Of a stretch of 64,000 bases of DNA, positions 1 through 13,300 are shown piece after piece. The stretch comes from Setophaga petechia. Its lineage: Eukaryota > Chordata > Aves > Passeriformes > Parulidae. The notes beneath the pieces are model-generated. The model had not been told where the DNA came from. It saw nothing but the letters and a program-made list of their open reading frames with translations, and made no database searches. A program made the translations under genes and the position numbers. Where the stretch lies: contig JANCRA010000061.1 of the NCBI GenBank assembly GCA_024362935.1, positions 620,001-684,000 of the forward strand, given 5' to 3'. Positions within the stretch are counted from its first letter, which is position 1. Each line of letters starts with the position of its first letter.

Positions 1-204
1 CCCACAGCCCCTCCTGCCCACAGCCAAATCTCTGACCCCTAGGCCGGGATTGGCTTCCTTGGGTTCCCCCACCACCATTTCATGTCTCTGTATCCTGCAT
101 TGCTTTACTTCAATTCTTTTGCCATTAGATAAAACTGAACACCCCACCAAATTACAAAAGAGGGTGACAGAAACAGTCAGAGCACAGAGCACCTCTCCTC
201 TGAG

Positions 205-430
205 GAAATGCGGAGAGAGGTGGAATTATTCAGCTTTGTGAAGAACAGGCCCCAGGGAGACTTTATTGCCACTTTCCAAGACTTCAGAGTGGCTTTGAAG
301 AAAGCGGGGGACAGCTTTTTTAACAGAGCCAGTTCCAATAGGATGTGGGTGAATATTTTTAAACACAAAGGAGATCTAATCAGAGTAGGTCTAAGGAAGA
401 ACTTGCTTACTCGGAGCAGTGTGTGACCCT
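205..430 (+). mobile_element. CR1-like LINE reverse-transcriptase C-terminal fragment
   Basis: The plus frame starting at 208 encodes a short piece with the recognisable avian CR1 pattern after the RT domain: LFS followed by RPQGDFIA, then AGDSFFNRASSNR and a basic R-KNLLT stretch. It is a short 5'-truncated fragment with no surrounding ORF2. It lies just beyond the 3' end of the kinase gene, in antisense. A TTTATT at 262-267 reads AATAAA on the minus strand and could serve as the kinase gene's polyadenylation signal, about 340 nt past the likely stop; that use is inference. Confidence 0.55.
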
Positions 431-603
431 GGCACAGATTGGCCTAAGAGCTTGTAGGTGCCCCATCCCTGCAACCATTCCAGGTGAGATGGCAAAGTGC
501 TCTGAGCAACGTGATCTCTTCAAAGATGTCCCTGCTCATTGCAGGACACTTGGACCAGAGGACATTTACAGGACCCTGCCAGCCCAGCCCAGTCTAGGAT
601 TCC

Positions 604-727
604 TCACTGTTCTCCTTTGAAGAGCAGCAAGAGTGGAGGTGAGGAGGAAGGGGGCTCAGCTGATGCCTTGGACTTGAGGAGCTCATCCCTCAGAGCCTGT
701 TTCACCTGCAGCCCCTTCCCATTTTAC
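604..727 (-). other. Anomalous 3' end of the PAK-like gene
   Basis: After KELLQ at 728 a donor-like GTAAAA follows. If it is read through, the frame stops at TGA 685-683 after about a dozen extra residues. Only 22 bases past 728 there is a CTGCAG followed by a frame (stop at 606-604) containing [14 protein letters not shown], which resembles the normal PAK tail (S-A-K-P-x-S-S-L-T-P-L-I type). A 22-base intron is too short for ordinary splicing, so the last intron may have collapsed by deletion, or the real terminal exon lies elsewhere. Confidence 0.45.
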
Positions 728-3700
728 CTGCAGGAGCTCCTTGGCAGACCAGCGCTGCTCCTCATCTCTCTGCAGGCAGCAGCTCAGGAAGTGACGCAGG
801 CAAGGCGAGAATCGGTGGGGCTGCCGCAGCTGTGGGGTTCCTACTGTGGCTATCAGGTGTGTAGCCTGGAGAAAAAGGAGACACCAGGCTCCACCTGCTG
901 CTTTCACATCTCTAAGTGCTCTCCCATATCCCTTTGTTTAACCTTTGTTCTTCAGTGGCACTTTCTGCCCTGGCAGAGACCCAGAGATGATTTTCCTTTA
1001 CCAACCAAAAACCCAAACCCTGATACAGCCATAGCTTTTCCACCATCACGCAGATCTTGCCTTGGCAGCTGTTTCATTGACTGACCTAGTTAGTGGGAAC
1101 TACATCGGCAAAAGCACATTTGCTTCTCTGAGGATTCAAACCAGCTTGAGAGGCTTTTTGGAAGAGGGACTTTGCTATACGAACTAATTTCAAGGGTTAC
1201 TACATGAAAGGCATCTCTGCAGTGCTTGTTGGTCCCTTAAGCACAGCTGCCATAGAAGAAAACTTATCAAGCTTTTTGTCGTGTTCTTGAAAAGAATGGG
1301 AATTGGAAGAAAAGAATGGAAATGCATCAGTTAATTCCCAAGTAAGCAAACAAACATTTACAATCTCATCTTCAAAACAGACACATTAAGATGCCTGCAC
1401 AAATGTGCTGGGGTGAAAATGCCTGCTTGGGCACACAGGAGCCACCTGCAGCTCTGTCTCTCAGCAGTCTGAAAATTTCAGCTTCCCATTTTGCAGCAAA
1501 AGAAAAATTGTCATGGTCAGAAGAAGGACAGGTTCCATCCCTATGGTCACCCTTTGCTCATTTGGCTACTCAAGTCAATGCATTAACGGTGGGCCCATCC
1601 CTGAAAGTGGCAAGAAACAAACAGGAGGTTTTAGCAGGCTCTCCACATCACCAGGCTCTGTCTTGGTGACACGGAGAATGTGCCTTGGGCTAGGAGAGAA
1701 ACATGGTCACTGAGTGTTTCAGCAGCACTGCACAAGAAGCAGAAGAGACTCGGTGGCCTTCAAACCCTCATGCCCAGGTTTCAGGCATGTTTCATGCCAG
1801 TGAGAAGAAACTGCACGGTGGGTTAGGTTCCTCTCTAAAGAGCACAGTTTTAGAAACTTTGCTGGGTTTGGCTTTCCTTCCTTTGTTTCTGGAAAGATAA
1901 CAGCAGTTCTAAGGTGCTTGTTTCCTGTTACTGGGGCCATCTGCACAGACAAAAGAACTGGAACCACTTATAACCCCAAGGAAGGTGTTGCCTGAGAAAA
2001 GAGTTTGCCTGGAGTTTGTTTGCATGTGGTAAGGCCTGAGTTCCCCCACTGATGCAACCAAAACTACAGCAGGTGGTGATGTGTTGCAAGGACATTTTTA
2101 GGAGGGGACCTTGGCGGAAGTAGTTCCAGCAGATGGCAATGGAATTTTGTCCAATGGCATGCAGGACGTGGGACAGATGAGAAAGACAGTGGGATCAGTG
2201 CGTATTTGCTTCTTACCGTGCCAGGACTTTGGTTCCAGTAAGGAGGTTCTTGTTCCATCATTTCAATCCCCACAATTCCAAAAGACCATATGTCCACTTT
2301 GGGGCCATATGGTTGACCTGTCACCACTTGAGGCGCCATCCACCAAGGAGTCCCGGCTAGTGTGCATCGTCTGCTCTGCTCAGGGGTGAGCTGAGCAGAG
2401 AGGCCAAAATCAGCTGAGGAGAAAGCAAAATACTGGCTTTATTTGAATTCTGTGCAATTAGGAAAGCAAGCAAAAGAATTCTCCAGGAGAACTTTGCAAA
2501 TGTGCTGTTGAATCTCCTGGCATTGGTGACTTTTAAAATCCCCCATTTTTTACACTGTCTCCAGCAGTGGCTTTTGTTCTTTGGAAGCTTTAGACTTGTA
2601 GCTGCCTCCCTCTGGAAGGGACACACACAGAGCAAGGCCACTCTTGACTGCTTGTTCCTTGTCATTCCTCTGTGCATATTGCAACTGTGCCCACGGATCA
2701 CAGTGGGTGTCCCTGCACTGCCACCAGCACCATTTTTGGGGAGCTGGCTGTCACTCAAAGCAGCCCCACACCCACATCCCTGGAATGCTGCACCTGACCA
2801 AGAATATACTGACCCAGCTTGACAGAGCCGTCGGTTCTGAGAAGGATGTTGTCGCTCTTCACATCTCGATGGATCACATGGTTTGAGTGAAGAAAATAAA
2901 GCCCTTGCAGGCACTGAGAGAGAAAACAGAGGAGGGCAAAAATGAGTGATGTGATTTTCTCCCACAAGAAAGGAAAGAAAGAATCTAAAAGATTCCCTCT
3001 CCAGGGAAATAGGGAGTAATGGCAGAAGACAGGGCCACTGAGAGGAAGAGTTGCTGCTCCAACACTTGCAGAGCAGGACCTTTCTGAGGAAAGGCAACGT
3101 CAGCTTTTGAAAGAGCAGCCGCACCTGCTCTTGTAGACTGTGCCCTGCAAAGCAGCCAGGATGACTCCTGCTGCAGAGGATGTGCTCAGAAGCAAAGAGC
3201 ATTTTGGCTGTACTCCTATCCTTTTCAGCTGAGGACTGAGAGAAATGAGTCTCTCTCTTTTTTCTTTGCTGTTTGTTTCAAATCCTGCCACCAGCACCTT
3301 TGTTTTCACAGGCAAGGAATGCAGTGAAGACAGACTCCAGGCAAACATTTAGAGAGGCAAGGTGGAGAACAGCAAATATAAATACATAAGGCAGAGCGAG
3401 AATACAACAGCAGGAGATAAGAGTGCTGGCACTGAGTACAGGGAGTGCAGGGGCACTGGCAGGCCTTTCACTTGAGATGCTTTTACTTGCCCATAGCACA
3501 CCAGCAACACGGAAACAAAGCTTGGCACATGAAACTTCTCCTGAACTGAGCCCCTGTTTGGCAGACAAGACCAAGCCCTTGGAAAAACAGATGGGATTGC
3601 TGACCTCCCGACTGATGGCTGCTGTCTCATCTTCAGACAGGCAGGTCTTGCTGGTGACATCGCTCAGGGCGCCTCCATCCATGTACTCCATAACCAGCAA

Positions 3701-6700
3701 GAATTCCTCGCCCAGAAAGTAGCTGAAAGAAGGAAACAAGGGCATGGCTAGGTTGATTTTTTGCTTCCAGGTTTCTTATTTCCCGATGCCTTTGTGACAA
3801 GGGCAGAGTCAAAAGAATAGGGATTCCCTCTTGGCTGTGCACTGTTTGCAATCTGTGCAGTCTCAAAGAGAAATGCACAGCTGTGAATAAGGAGATGTCT
3901 TAGATTGCCAGCAAGCAAAAAGTGCAGTTTAGAAACAGCCCAGATCAAAAACCTGTCAGGCATGGTGTTTCTGGAAATAAGCACCTAGTCTTCCTGGCAT
4001 GCACAGCAATGGCAAAGAGGGGCAACAATCCAAGGGAAATCCACTTTAGGATGGTTCATCAGCACTTAAGAAACTTGAAAAAATTAATCCCGAAAAAATG
4101 TGCAGGCAGTGAACTTCGAGGCTATTGACTTAGGAAGATACCGCTGATCCAGGTTTTGAATAATTTTGGAATAATTTTCAAACTAGGTGTGCCAGGGAAG
4201 ACTCACGCAGACAAGATGCACTCTCTTCTCATCCATTGCAGATGAGTAGAGAAATATGAATAAATAAAAATTAACAGCTCTACTTTCTGCCACTGACCAA
4301 AGTGGGTTTTTAACCTCTCATGATTTCTGTATGTAAACACACATCCATGGAATAAGACCATGATCTCTCACCTGTCTAAATAATTCACAACATTGGGACT
4401 CCTATACCTCTTCATGATCATGATTTCATTAACGGTTAGTTCCTTCCTCCTCAGTCCTTGAAGATTTATTTTCTTTATGGCCACCTAAAATGACATTGAA
4501 AATCAGTGACTTGAGAAGTTGGTGGCACGAGACCACAGTGCAATGGAGTGAGTGATTTTGCAATGCCACAGCTGAGCTGTGCCAAACTGTCTTGTGATTC
4601 AGCACTGCAGTAATTAGGAACTGACATTCCACCAGCCCATTTCTCTGCTCCCTTGGGAGCCAGTTACAGGACACGTGGGGCCACTGACATTTTGCTTTGT
4701 CCACTTGGTAACAGCGGTGTCTCAGCTATCACCCACAAAGCTCTGACCACAATCTCTGCTGCTTTGTTTGGGAATCAAAAGAAGTAATCCATGCCTTAAT
4801 ACTCTGTGGATCCATCTTAGGCTATGGGCAGGGCTTAGGGCTTTTAGGGACGCCTTGCAGATCTCTCCCTACGTGCAGTTCCCAAGTGCAGCACTGCAGG
4901 TGGCTAAGGAACTACCAGTAACTTTCAGATGGATTTGCTGGCAGCCAGAAATGAGAATTCAGGACTCTGAAGCTGTAGCCCCAGAGAGCAGTGAGGTGCT
5001 CGAAGGCACCACCTTTGTTTTAGCAATGGAGAGCGAGTGAGCGCGTCCTTGTCTGAAAGGAACCGCTGCCCTCCGTGCCTTCCTTCCAGCAGCTGAGGAG
5101 GACAAAGTCCCAAATGTATTTTGCAGGCTGGCACCAGTCTGTGCTTCTCGTGCCTTTTCAGCACAGCTCTGCCCAAAGCTCCAGCCACAGCTCACACCAG
5201 AGGGGAAAGCCCCTCAAGAGCAGCAGAGTTTGCAGGGCCTGTTGACATTTACCTCTCCTCCTGTGGCAGTGTCGAGTGCTCTGATCACGTGTCCAAAACT
5301 CCTAGAAGCAAAGGAGAAGCAGAGAAAGGAGAAGGCATGTAGATCTTGCAGTGAAAGCCAGCCCACACAGGAGATGTGTGCTGTAAATGCCTAAAACCTG
5401 CGGGATGCAGGAGGGCTCTGCCAGAAGGCAGATGATGCATTTTCCTCTCAAGTGCGTGGGCACTGGGCCTTATCCTGAAGTGCTGGGGTTCAACTTCTAA
5501 AGGGAGTTTAGTCTTTCCTCTTGGGTTTCACTTTCTAAACGGTGTGGTTCCTGTCCTGACCACAGATTGTTTCCTTCTGCAAACTAGGGGAAAGAATTGT
5601 TCCTGGGAACTGTTTCTCACAGTATTGATAGGGCGTAGATTGCTCTTTCAGGCAAGCAACTTTCTTCTTTTCTCATTAGTGTGCCAGTATGATTTTGAGA
5701 CATACAAAAATGCTGAAGAAATTAACACAGAGCTGTCCCACACTTGAGAGACAAGGAGACCTTCCAGGTCCTGTTCCTTGATGTAGGCAAGACCTCGGCA
5801 GCAAGGAGTATCTCTAACAATGCCTTCTGAACCCACTCACAAATTCTGAGCAGCATTGAGAGATGAAACAGTCTATTCTTACTGTGTGAACATGTTTGTA
5901 GCAGGCCTGACTTCACACTGGATAGACATTCCAGCAGAAAAACACCTGGCCTGTGGTTTTGTAGAGATAACTGCTGTTGGACTCACCCACTGCCAATATA
6001 TACCAGATCCGTGTATTTCATCACAGGATTTTCAGTGGAGTTTACCATTCTCCCTGAGGGAAACAAAATGCAAGATGCTGACTTGAAAGCAGAGATCCCA
6101 GCTTGCAGGAGATACAAAAGGCAGCCCCACTGTCTGGGGCTCTGAGCCCTTTGTGCTCAGCTGGGTAACAACAACCACAACAGCAACAGGACAGGCAGCC
6201 CTGCAGTGCAGATGGCTGGCACAGAGACTGATTTTGTACAGTCCTTTGAAGAGTTCTCTTGACAGGAAATAAAGCACAGAGAGATGGATTTCCAGGAGGG
6301 GAGGACATCTCACCCACCTTTCAGCAGTTTGCCAAAAGAATGCCTTTCCATTTGTAAACCAGAGCAGCTGATGCTAGAGCCAATCCCAACAGGGCTTTCA
6401 GCATCAGGGCCCTGACCTGTTTAGGAGCAGGCTGAGCTCAAAGATGCCCCTCTCCCAGCTAAGGAGGGCTCCAGCCTCTGCAGTCCCTCCAGCCCTCAGG
6501 GACAGGGCAGCTAGCACAACAAGGCTGGCAAAGCCCAAGCATGAGCACTGACAAGCAGTGGGAAGATGCCACAGCCAGCCTGATCCCCGTACAAGCTGTT
6601 GCCCCCATTCAGGACACAACAGGATGGGCTTTGAGATCAGCCACACCGAGGTGCAGATCAGTGCCCTTTTTGTCCCAACAGGTGATGGTAGACACAGAAT

Positions 6701-9700
6701 CCACTGGGCTCTGGTCTCAGCCCCACCAGGTCTTCTCTGAGAGCACAGCACTGGCAGCTGTTATGGGCAAGAAGCAGATTCATTGGCTTGTGCTGCAGAA
6801 TCACAAAGGACTTGATGTGTTTTCCTAGAGACTGATCTGAGCAGGGCTTGGGCCAATGGGTAGGATTGTAACAGTCATGGGAAAGAGTGGAAATTGGGTA
6901 TGGAAAAGTGCCCTGGATCTGAGGAATATACCATGGCTGAGCTGGAGGCTCTCTCCTGAGAAATGCCTGCAGTACACTTTTATCTGATCACGCCACTTGG
7001 ATATGTCTCTTGGACACATCTTGATAAGCATAAAACTAGAAGATTAAATAAAGGCTGTTATAAAGTATCGCTTTTTTCTTTGGGGGCACATGGAAAGCAT
7101 CTCTTGATCTCTATTTGTCCTGTAACCTGATGTTCTTTCAAAGCAGGTATTATTGACAAACGATAACACGCTCTATTGACAAAAAGATAACATTCTCATG
7201 AAAATAAACTACAGATGTAGTAGTGGTAAAAGTAACAGTCATAAAAATGATATCCGTAAGACATGGGGCGGAAGGGCTCTTTCAGGATGGAGGAAAACCA
7301 ACTCCACCAAAAAAGCCCCACAAACCATCAACCTAAAAATCCCAAAACACAATAAAAACCCGACAGAAACAAAAAAACAAAAGGCCTCCACAAAAAATAA
7401 AGAACACAAAAACCACCCCCCCCCTCAAAAAAAAAAAAAAAAAGAAAAATACCCATCCAAAGCCAGTCCATTTCTGTCAAGTTTTTTTTCTCTGATGACT
7501 GGTTGGAAGTCAGGAGTCTAAGGAGAATTTAGGAAGCTAAGAATTCTGTTCACTGTGGCCAATACACACAGGACTTGCCTAGATCATTTGCTAGGTCACA
7601 GCCTTCTGCTGATCCAAGAACAATCCCTGCTTCAGCCTTTAGCAGAGCGGGAAGCTCAGGCAAAGCCAAACAAGTCCAAGGTGCCCTCAGAGGCAGCAGG
7701 AACGCCCAGAGCGCTCTCTCGCTGCCTCGGAGCACAGCACTTCCTCTGGGGAGTCCTGAATGGCCTGTGACACCAAACTCAGGAGAAGCATTTGGTACAG
7801 CTCTGCTGACACCCACACACAACACACTGTCCCTCAGACAAGAAACACACCAGACGTACCCAGCATCTCCAGGTACTTCTCCTCAGTCTGCTGTTCCAGG
7901 GAGATGAAGGAACTGCCCGAGCTGGAGTTCCCAGGTTTGACAGGGTGTCCTTGAGGTGATGCTGCTGCGGCAGCAGGTTCAGAGCCCATGATGTGCTGGA
8001 CCTGGAGCATTTCTGGTGGGCACTGTTCCTGTGCCTCATGGCAAACCTGGGGATCTTCCTTGCCAGAAATTTGCTGAAAGTCTTCGCAGGCTGCCCGGTG
8101 AGATGTCAACACTCGCACCTCAAATCACACAGAACAAAGCAGTCAGACACTACAGCTTGTCCCTGTCAGCCAGGAGTCATCGACTGTGAGGAAAGGCAAA
8201 GAACAGATTGACAAGGGATACAGACAGCTTGTTCCAATCCTCCATCTGGGTCACCACGTTCCACTGCAAAAACACCTCAAGAAACAAGGAGAGCAGGAAC
8301 AGGCCAGCAGGAATCAGTTTGGATGACTGCTGGCCAGAAGGCCAAAGGACAAGTTTCACTGTGCAGGGCAGCAGTTGAGATGCAGCACACCAGGAAATGT
8401 CCTTCAGAGTGACTATGATACACACGAGAGCAGGATGGCACTCAGAGGCATGGCCCCACTCCCTGCTGCTGTGCACTGGCAAGGCAAGAAGGGCAGAAAC
8501 CACCAGTTTGGTGACTGCAGTGACTGCATCCCTCTTTCACTCACTTGCTTTTGCAGAGACTGACAGAAGCGATTAAGTTTCTCCCCGAAGATTTTCAGTT
8601 CTTCCTCCAGCCTCTTCTGCTTTGCCTTGAACATACTGTGAGCTATCTGAAGCTCTGCATCCAGCTGCTCCTTCATGTTCTCTAAAAGACAAAAGAGAGG
8701 AGGTTTCATGACTGGAGTGGCTGCCACACTTTCACTCACCTGGTTTTGTTGATCACTCCTCTGCTGATCGAGATTCTCCTCTTGAATTCTTCTCATGTCA
8801 TCCTTGTTCCTCCTCTTCACTGCCATGAGGGCACTCTGAGCTTCGGGCAGCTCTGCTTGTGGCTCTGCCTTGATCTTCTGTACACACAAATGCAGAGCAA
8901 GTGACTGGGAGCTGCCATCAAGCTCAGCTTCTTTCCTCTTGCAGCCTCAAAATCACATTTATTCAGCCACTTCTTTCTGCTTCCCTCTCCACATCTGCTT
9001 CCAATGTAACCCTCCTGTCCCAGGACTGTTCTCTGTAGATTCCAAGGTTCTGTGCTTGCAGTGTCTGTGGGACTCCTGGCCTCCTCAGTCCCAAGAGCTC
9101 TGGTTTGTGCCCCTCTTCCTGCCCTTCCCTCTGTCACCTGGCCAGTCAGGCTTACCTGGCCATTCTCCTGTGGCTCTTCCACCTGCTGCCTGAGCTGCTC
9201 TTCCTGCTCTCGGGCTGGGAACAGCTCTCCCTGAGTCTGCCATGGCATCTCTGCTGCAGCAATCAGCTGCTGCTCTCTTTCTAGAAGCACCTGCACAGAA
9301 AGCAAGAGAAGATTGGTTTCAACTTCCCATAGGAGCTTTGTGGGCCAAGACTCAAAGACTGCTGGGCTCACACGTTCCCAAAGCACTGTGCTGCTGCTCT
9401 GCTGGGTCATTCTGTGTTCAAGGGGAGGCACAGATTCCAAAGTGACCCTGGCCCTACAATCAGGGGCCATCTGGGACTGAAGCTCCAAGAGCCCCTCAGG
9501 CAGCTGGCAGGGAAGGTGTGGCATTTCTCAAGGCTCTGCTGAGGGCCTCCCTCTGCTTCTGCCATGTCCTGTTTGTCTTTCAGTAGTGACTGACACCCCA
9601 CCCTGTCCCACAGCTCCATCCTGGCTCTGCAGGTGGCTTCCTGGGTGAGCTCACTCCTTGTGAGAGACACTTCTGCAGTTCAAGTTCATTTCAGGCCTGC

Positions 9701-10297
9701 ACCAGCATTCCTGCCCTTCTGACATTCACACTCTTGTTAGAAAACCTGGTCATTCAGGAGATGAGGATGTGTGCAAAGAGCTTCAGATGAAGGTCACACA
9801 GCCTCTATGGCCACCTCAGTACATGGAGGAGGACCAAAGTGTTTCTTCTGCCTCTTTTGTCAACAGAGTAATCTGACCAGCAGAAACAGAGACTCTCCTA
9901 AGGTCCCATTAACGAATGCACTTACACAGCACTGGGGATGCCAGTGAAGGAAACCATGTGTCATGTAATGCATGGCATGTGTGACCAGAGTCACCAAACT
10001 CCACCTAAACATGGAATTGTTCCACCTCCCTAGGACAGGCAGAAATTTAAGGAATTAACTGGAGACTTTAGGGCACAAGAGGCTGGAGGAGGAAAGCAAC
10101 TCTGAGGGGGAAAAACCACCATATCTGGAGGGGGAAACGTCTCTGCCTACTCAGAAGTGGTCGAGGGAATGTATCTCTAATCCTCTCATAAGAGGGATGC
10201 TTTAGGTGAGCTTTGCACCTCCAACTGCCTTGGACCAGAGCCAGGAAGATTCAATTATGTAAATATTACATAGATCGATAGATACATTGGACAGATT

Positions 10298-10350
<53 letters not shown>

Positions 10351-13300
10351 GAAGAAGGACAGAGAGATAGATCTCACTACTATGATCTCCCTTTACTGTC
10401 CTCTCTGTTGCTGCACACATCAACACTTGTTAGCCATTGCCCTGATCAGCAGCAACGCTGAGATTATATTCCTGTTGCTCAATAAACCACAATTTTGGGG
10501 TATCTGAAGCATGCACATCCTTATGGAAAAAGGAATCAGACCCCGAGCATTGCACTGAGAAATGCACTCTTTGAGATCAAAGTCATTTTTAAGGGCAAAC
10601 TGCATTACATACTGCTCCTGGCAGGACTCCAACATCCAGCATCCTCAGTCAGCAACTGCAAAGTGCTGGCTGCTCCAAAACTTGCAGCTCTGCCTTGCAC
10701 TAAAGACAGCACCACACACAATTGACACTTACAGCTTGAGAATATCCAGGCTCTGGTGTGAGCACTGATGGAGGCTGGCGCTCATCCACCTCACTTTGCT
10801 CCTCTCTGGCTTCTTCTCCAGGAGCAGCAGGAGCCAGGGGAGAGACGGCTCTTGGTTCAGGCATCTGTGAGAAGAGAGGAGAATGAAGAACAGGCCATTT
10901 CCTATCAAGAAGAACATATTTCTTTTCACATCTACCACTACACATTCTATGGAAAAATCATAACATTTCATAGTGACAGAGGGGTTCTAAGTCACAGCCA
11001 CCAAATGAAAATTGGACAATTCAACAGCACTCTAGATGGATGTGAAGTTGATTTGCCTCCTTGACTGCTATCAGCAAGCAAGGCTGTCTTGGCAAAACAG
11101 AGCTTTTTGTGCTTGAAAGCACTGAAATGGTAAACTAGGAAAGCAACAGCAACACCTTTGCTACTGCTGCTGAAGACATAGTAAACAAAAACTGGATCAC
11201 AATCCCATCCAGGGCTGGAAAAGTGCAGGAAACGTTGAGCAGAAGCATCTTAGCTTGCTGGAAAAAGAGGAAAATGAACAGGCCTTCTCCTCCTAGGAAA
11301 ACAACGAGCCAACAAACCACAAGATAAAAGCGTCACCCACTCCAGTGTCAAAAGTCCTTGTATGCAGTGAGGGCATACTTGGCAGGGAAAGAGCCCTGAT
11401 GCTGAGTGCTGTCATGTAGGGATCGATGGATGGAAGTTTGCCTGCAGGTCCCTCCAGAGCCTCCCATTATCCAGGTCAAAGCTCCCTCAGCACCTCCTCA
11501 CTGACCTTGTGCTGCACCCCCTGGCCCAGCTCCCCTGTCCTTCTGTGCACACGCTGCAGCCCCTCCATGACTTTCTGCTTGCCAGGGGCCCACAAGTGCA
11601 CACAGCGCTCCAGCCGTGGCCGCAGCGCTGCCCAGCACAGGGCCACGCTCACTGCCCTGCTCCTGCTGCCCCACTGCTGCTGACACAGGCCACCATGCCC
11701 TTGGCCTTCTTGGCCACCTGGCCACACGCTGCCTCATCTTCAGCTGCTCAAGGCTGCCAGCCCTGTGGCCTTTTGGCCCACGCAGCTCCCCAGCCACACA
11801 GGTGCCCATTTCACTTCAGATCCAAAAGGCACCATTGCAAGATGGCCTTCCTCTTCCGAGCAACACAAGACAGCAGTCAAGGACTCGCAGCTTCCCTCCC
11901 ACTCCAGCCTCCAAGGCACTTGCCAAAGCTGCAGACTGCATCAAAATATGCACCAGCAGAAACTGGTTGCTTCTGCTTGTGGCCTCACAAGAAGGCTTCA
12001 CAACTCCGCGCTTTGTATCTTTGGCCACGCGGGACAAGAATGGTCCCCCACAGCTGCATGGACCACACAATCCTGCCCTTGCAGCTTATCAAAAGCCAAA
12101 AGACAGCTGGCCCAAAACACACTGTGCAAGTGAAGAACTACTCAAGGAAAGTGCAGACCGCTTCCACAAGGAAAACACACCTTTCCAAACAGGGAAAACA
12201 AAGAAAGCAAGCCCTGGCACCTGCAGCACTACCTCCTTTGTCCTTGGCCATAGCACTGCAGAAGCCAAGAGACAGAGCTTCCCTGAGCCAAGCAGCCACA
12301 TGCTCTCCCAGAGGCACCGGCCCTTTGCGGCCTCAACGTGACAGCTCCAAGGCCAAGTTCTGTGGCCGCTGCCAGCAGGAAATCCCGAGCTCCTGCCAGG
12401 ACTTCAGCACCCAGTGTCCTCAGCCTGTAACAGCAAAGCTCTGGCTGCTCCAAAACTTGCAGCTCTGCCTTGCACTAAAGACAGCACCACACACAACTGG
12501 CACTTACAGGTGCAGAATATTGTGATGGGACCACTGATGGAGGCTGGCGCTCATCCACCTCACTTTGCTCCTCTTTGGCTTCTTCTCCAGGAGCAGCAGG
12601 AGCCAGGGGAGAGACGGCTCTTCGTTCAGTCATCTGTGAGAAGAGAGGAGCATGAAGGACAGGCCATTTCCTAGCATGTAGAACCTCATTTCTTTTCACA
12701 TCTATTACCACATCTTCTAAGGAAATCTTATAACATTTCATAGTGACAGAGGGGTTCTAAATCACAGCCACCAAATTAGAATGGGCCAATACAACAGAAC
12801 TCTGGATGGATTTGAAGTTGATTTTCCTCCCTGGCTGCCATCAGTAAGCAGGGTCGTTTCAGAAAAATGGAGCTTTTAGTGCTTGAAAGTGCTGTAATGG
12901 AAAACTAGGAAAGCAACAGCAACGCCTTTGCTACAGCTGCTGCAGAGGTGGAAAACTTTAACTGGATCGGAATCCCATCCAGAGCTGGAAAAGTGTAGGG
13001 AACGTTGTGCAGAAGCATCTTTGCTTGCTGGAAATAAAGGAAAATGAACATGCCTTCTCCTCCTAGCAAAACCACAAGCCAACAAACCACAAGATGGAAG
13101 TGCCACCCACTCCAGTATGTAAAGCCTTTGGATGCAGTGAGGGGATGTTTGACGGTGAAACAGCCCTTGTGCTGAGCCCTGTCATGCAAGCATTGATGGA
13201 AGTCTGCCTGAAGGTCCCTCCAGAGCCTCCAACTGTCAAGAGAAAAGTTCCCTCAGCACCTCCTCACGGGCCTTGTGCTGCACCCCCTGGCCCAGCTCCC

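Larger units (their letters stand above)
10622..11870. repeat. Intragenic duplication, unit 1
   Basis: This segment aligns with 12398-13620 along its length. It contains the exon at 10733-10864, intron sequence and a LINE-like fragment. It explains the doubled Pro/acidic exons. The 530 bases between the units (11871-12397) are not duplicated. Confidence 0.8.

Noticed and set aside
539..1084. 181-codon plus frame
   Set aside because: Antisense over the last PAK-like kinase exon, which carries recognisable kinase motifs on the other strand.
2357..3202. 281-codon minus-strand frame
   Set aside because: It spans an intron of the PAK-like gene between exons 2814-2913 and 2217-2413 in a non-coding frame.
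10298..10350. Regular short repeat that might suggest a CRISPR-like array
   Set aside because: It is an uninterrupted GATA microsatellite without spacers.
11509..12525. 338-codon open frame on the plus strand, the longest in the window
   Set aside because: It runs antisense over a CR1-like fragment and duplicated intron, matches no family, and its open state follows from GC-rich composition.
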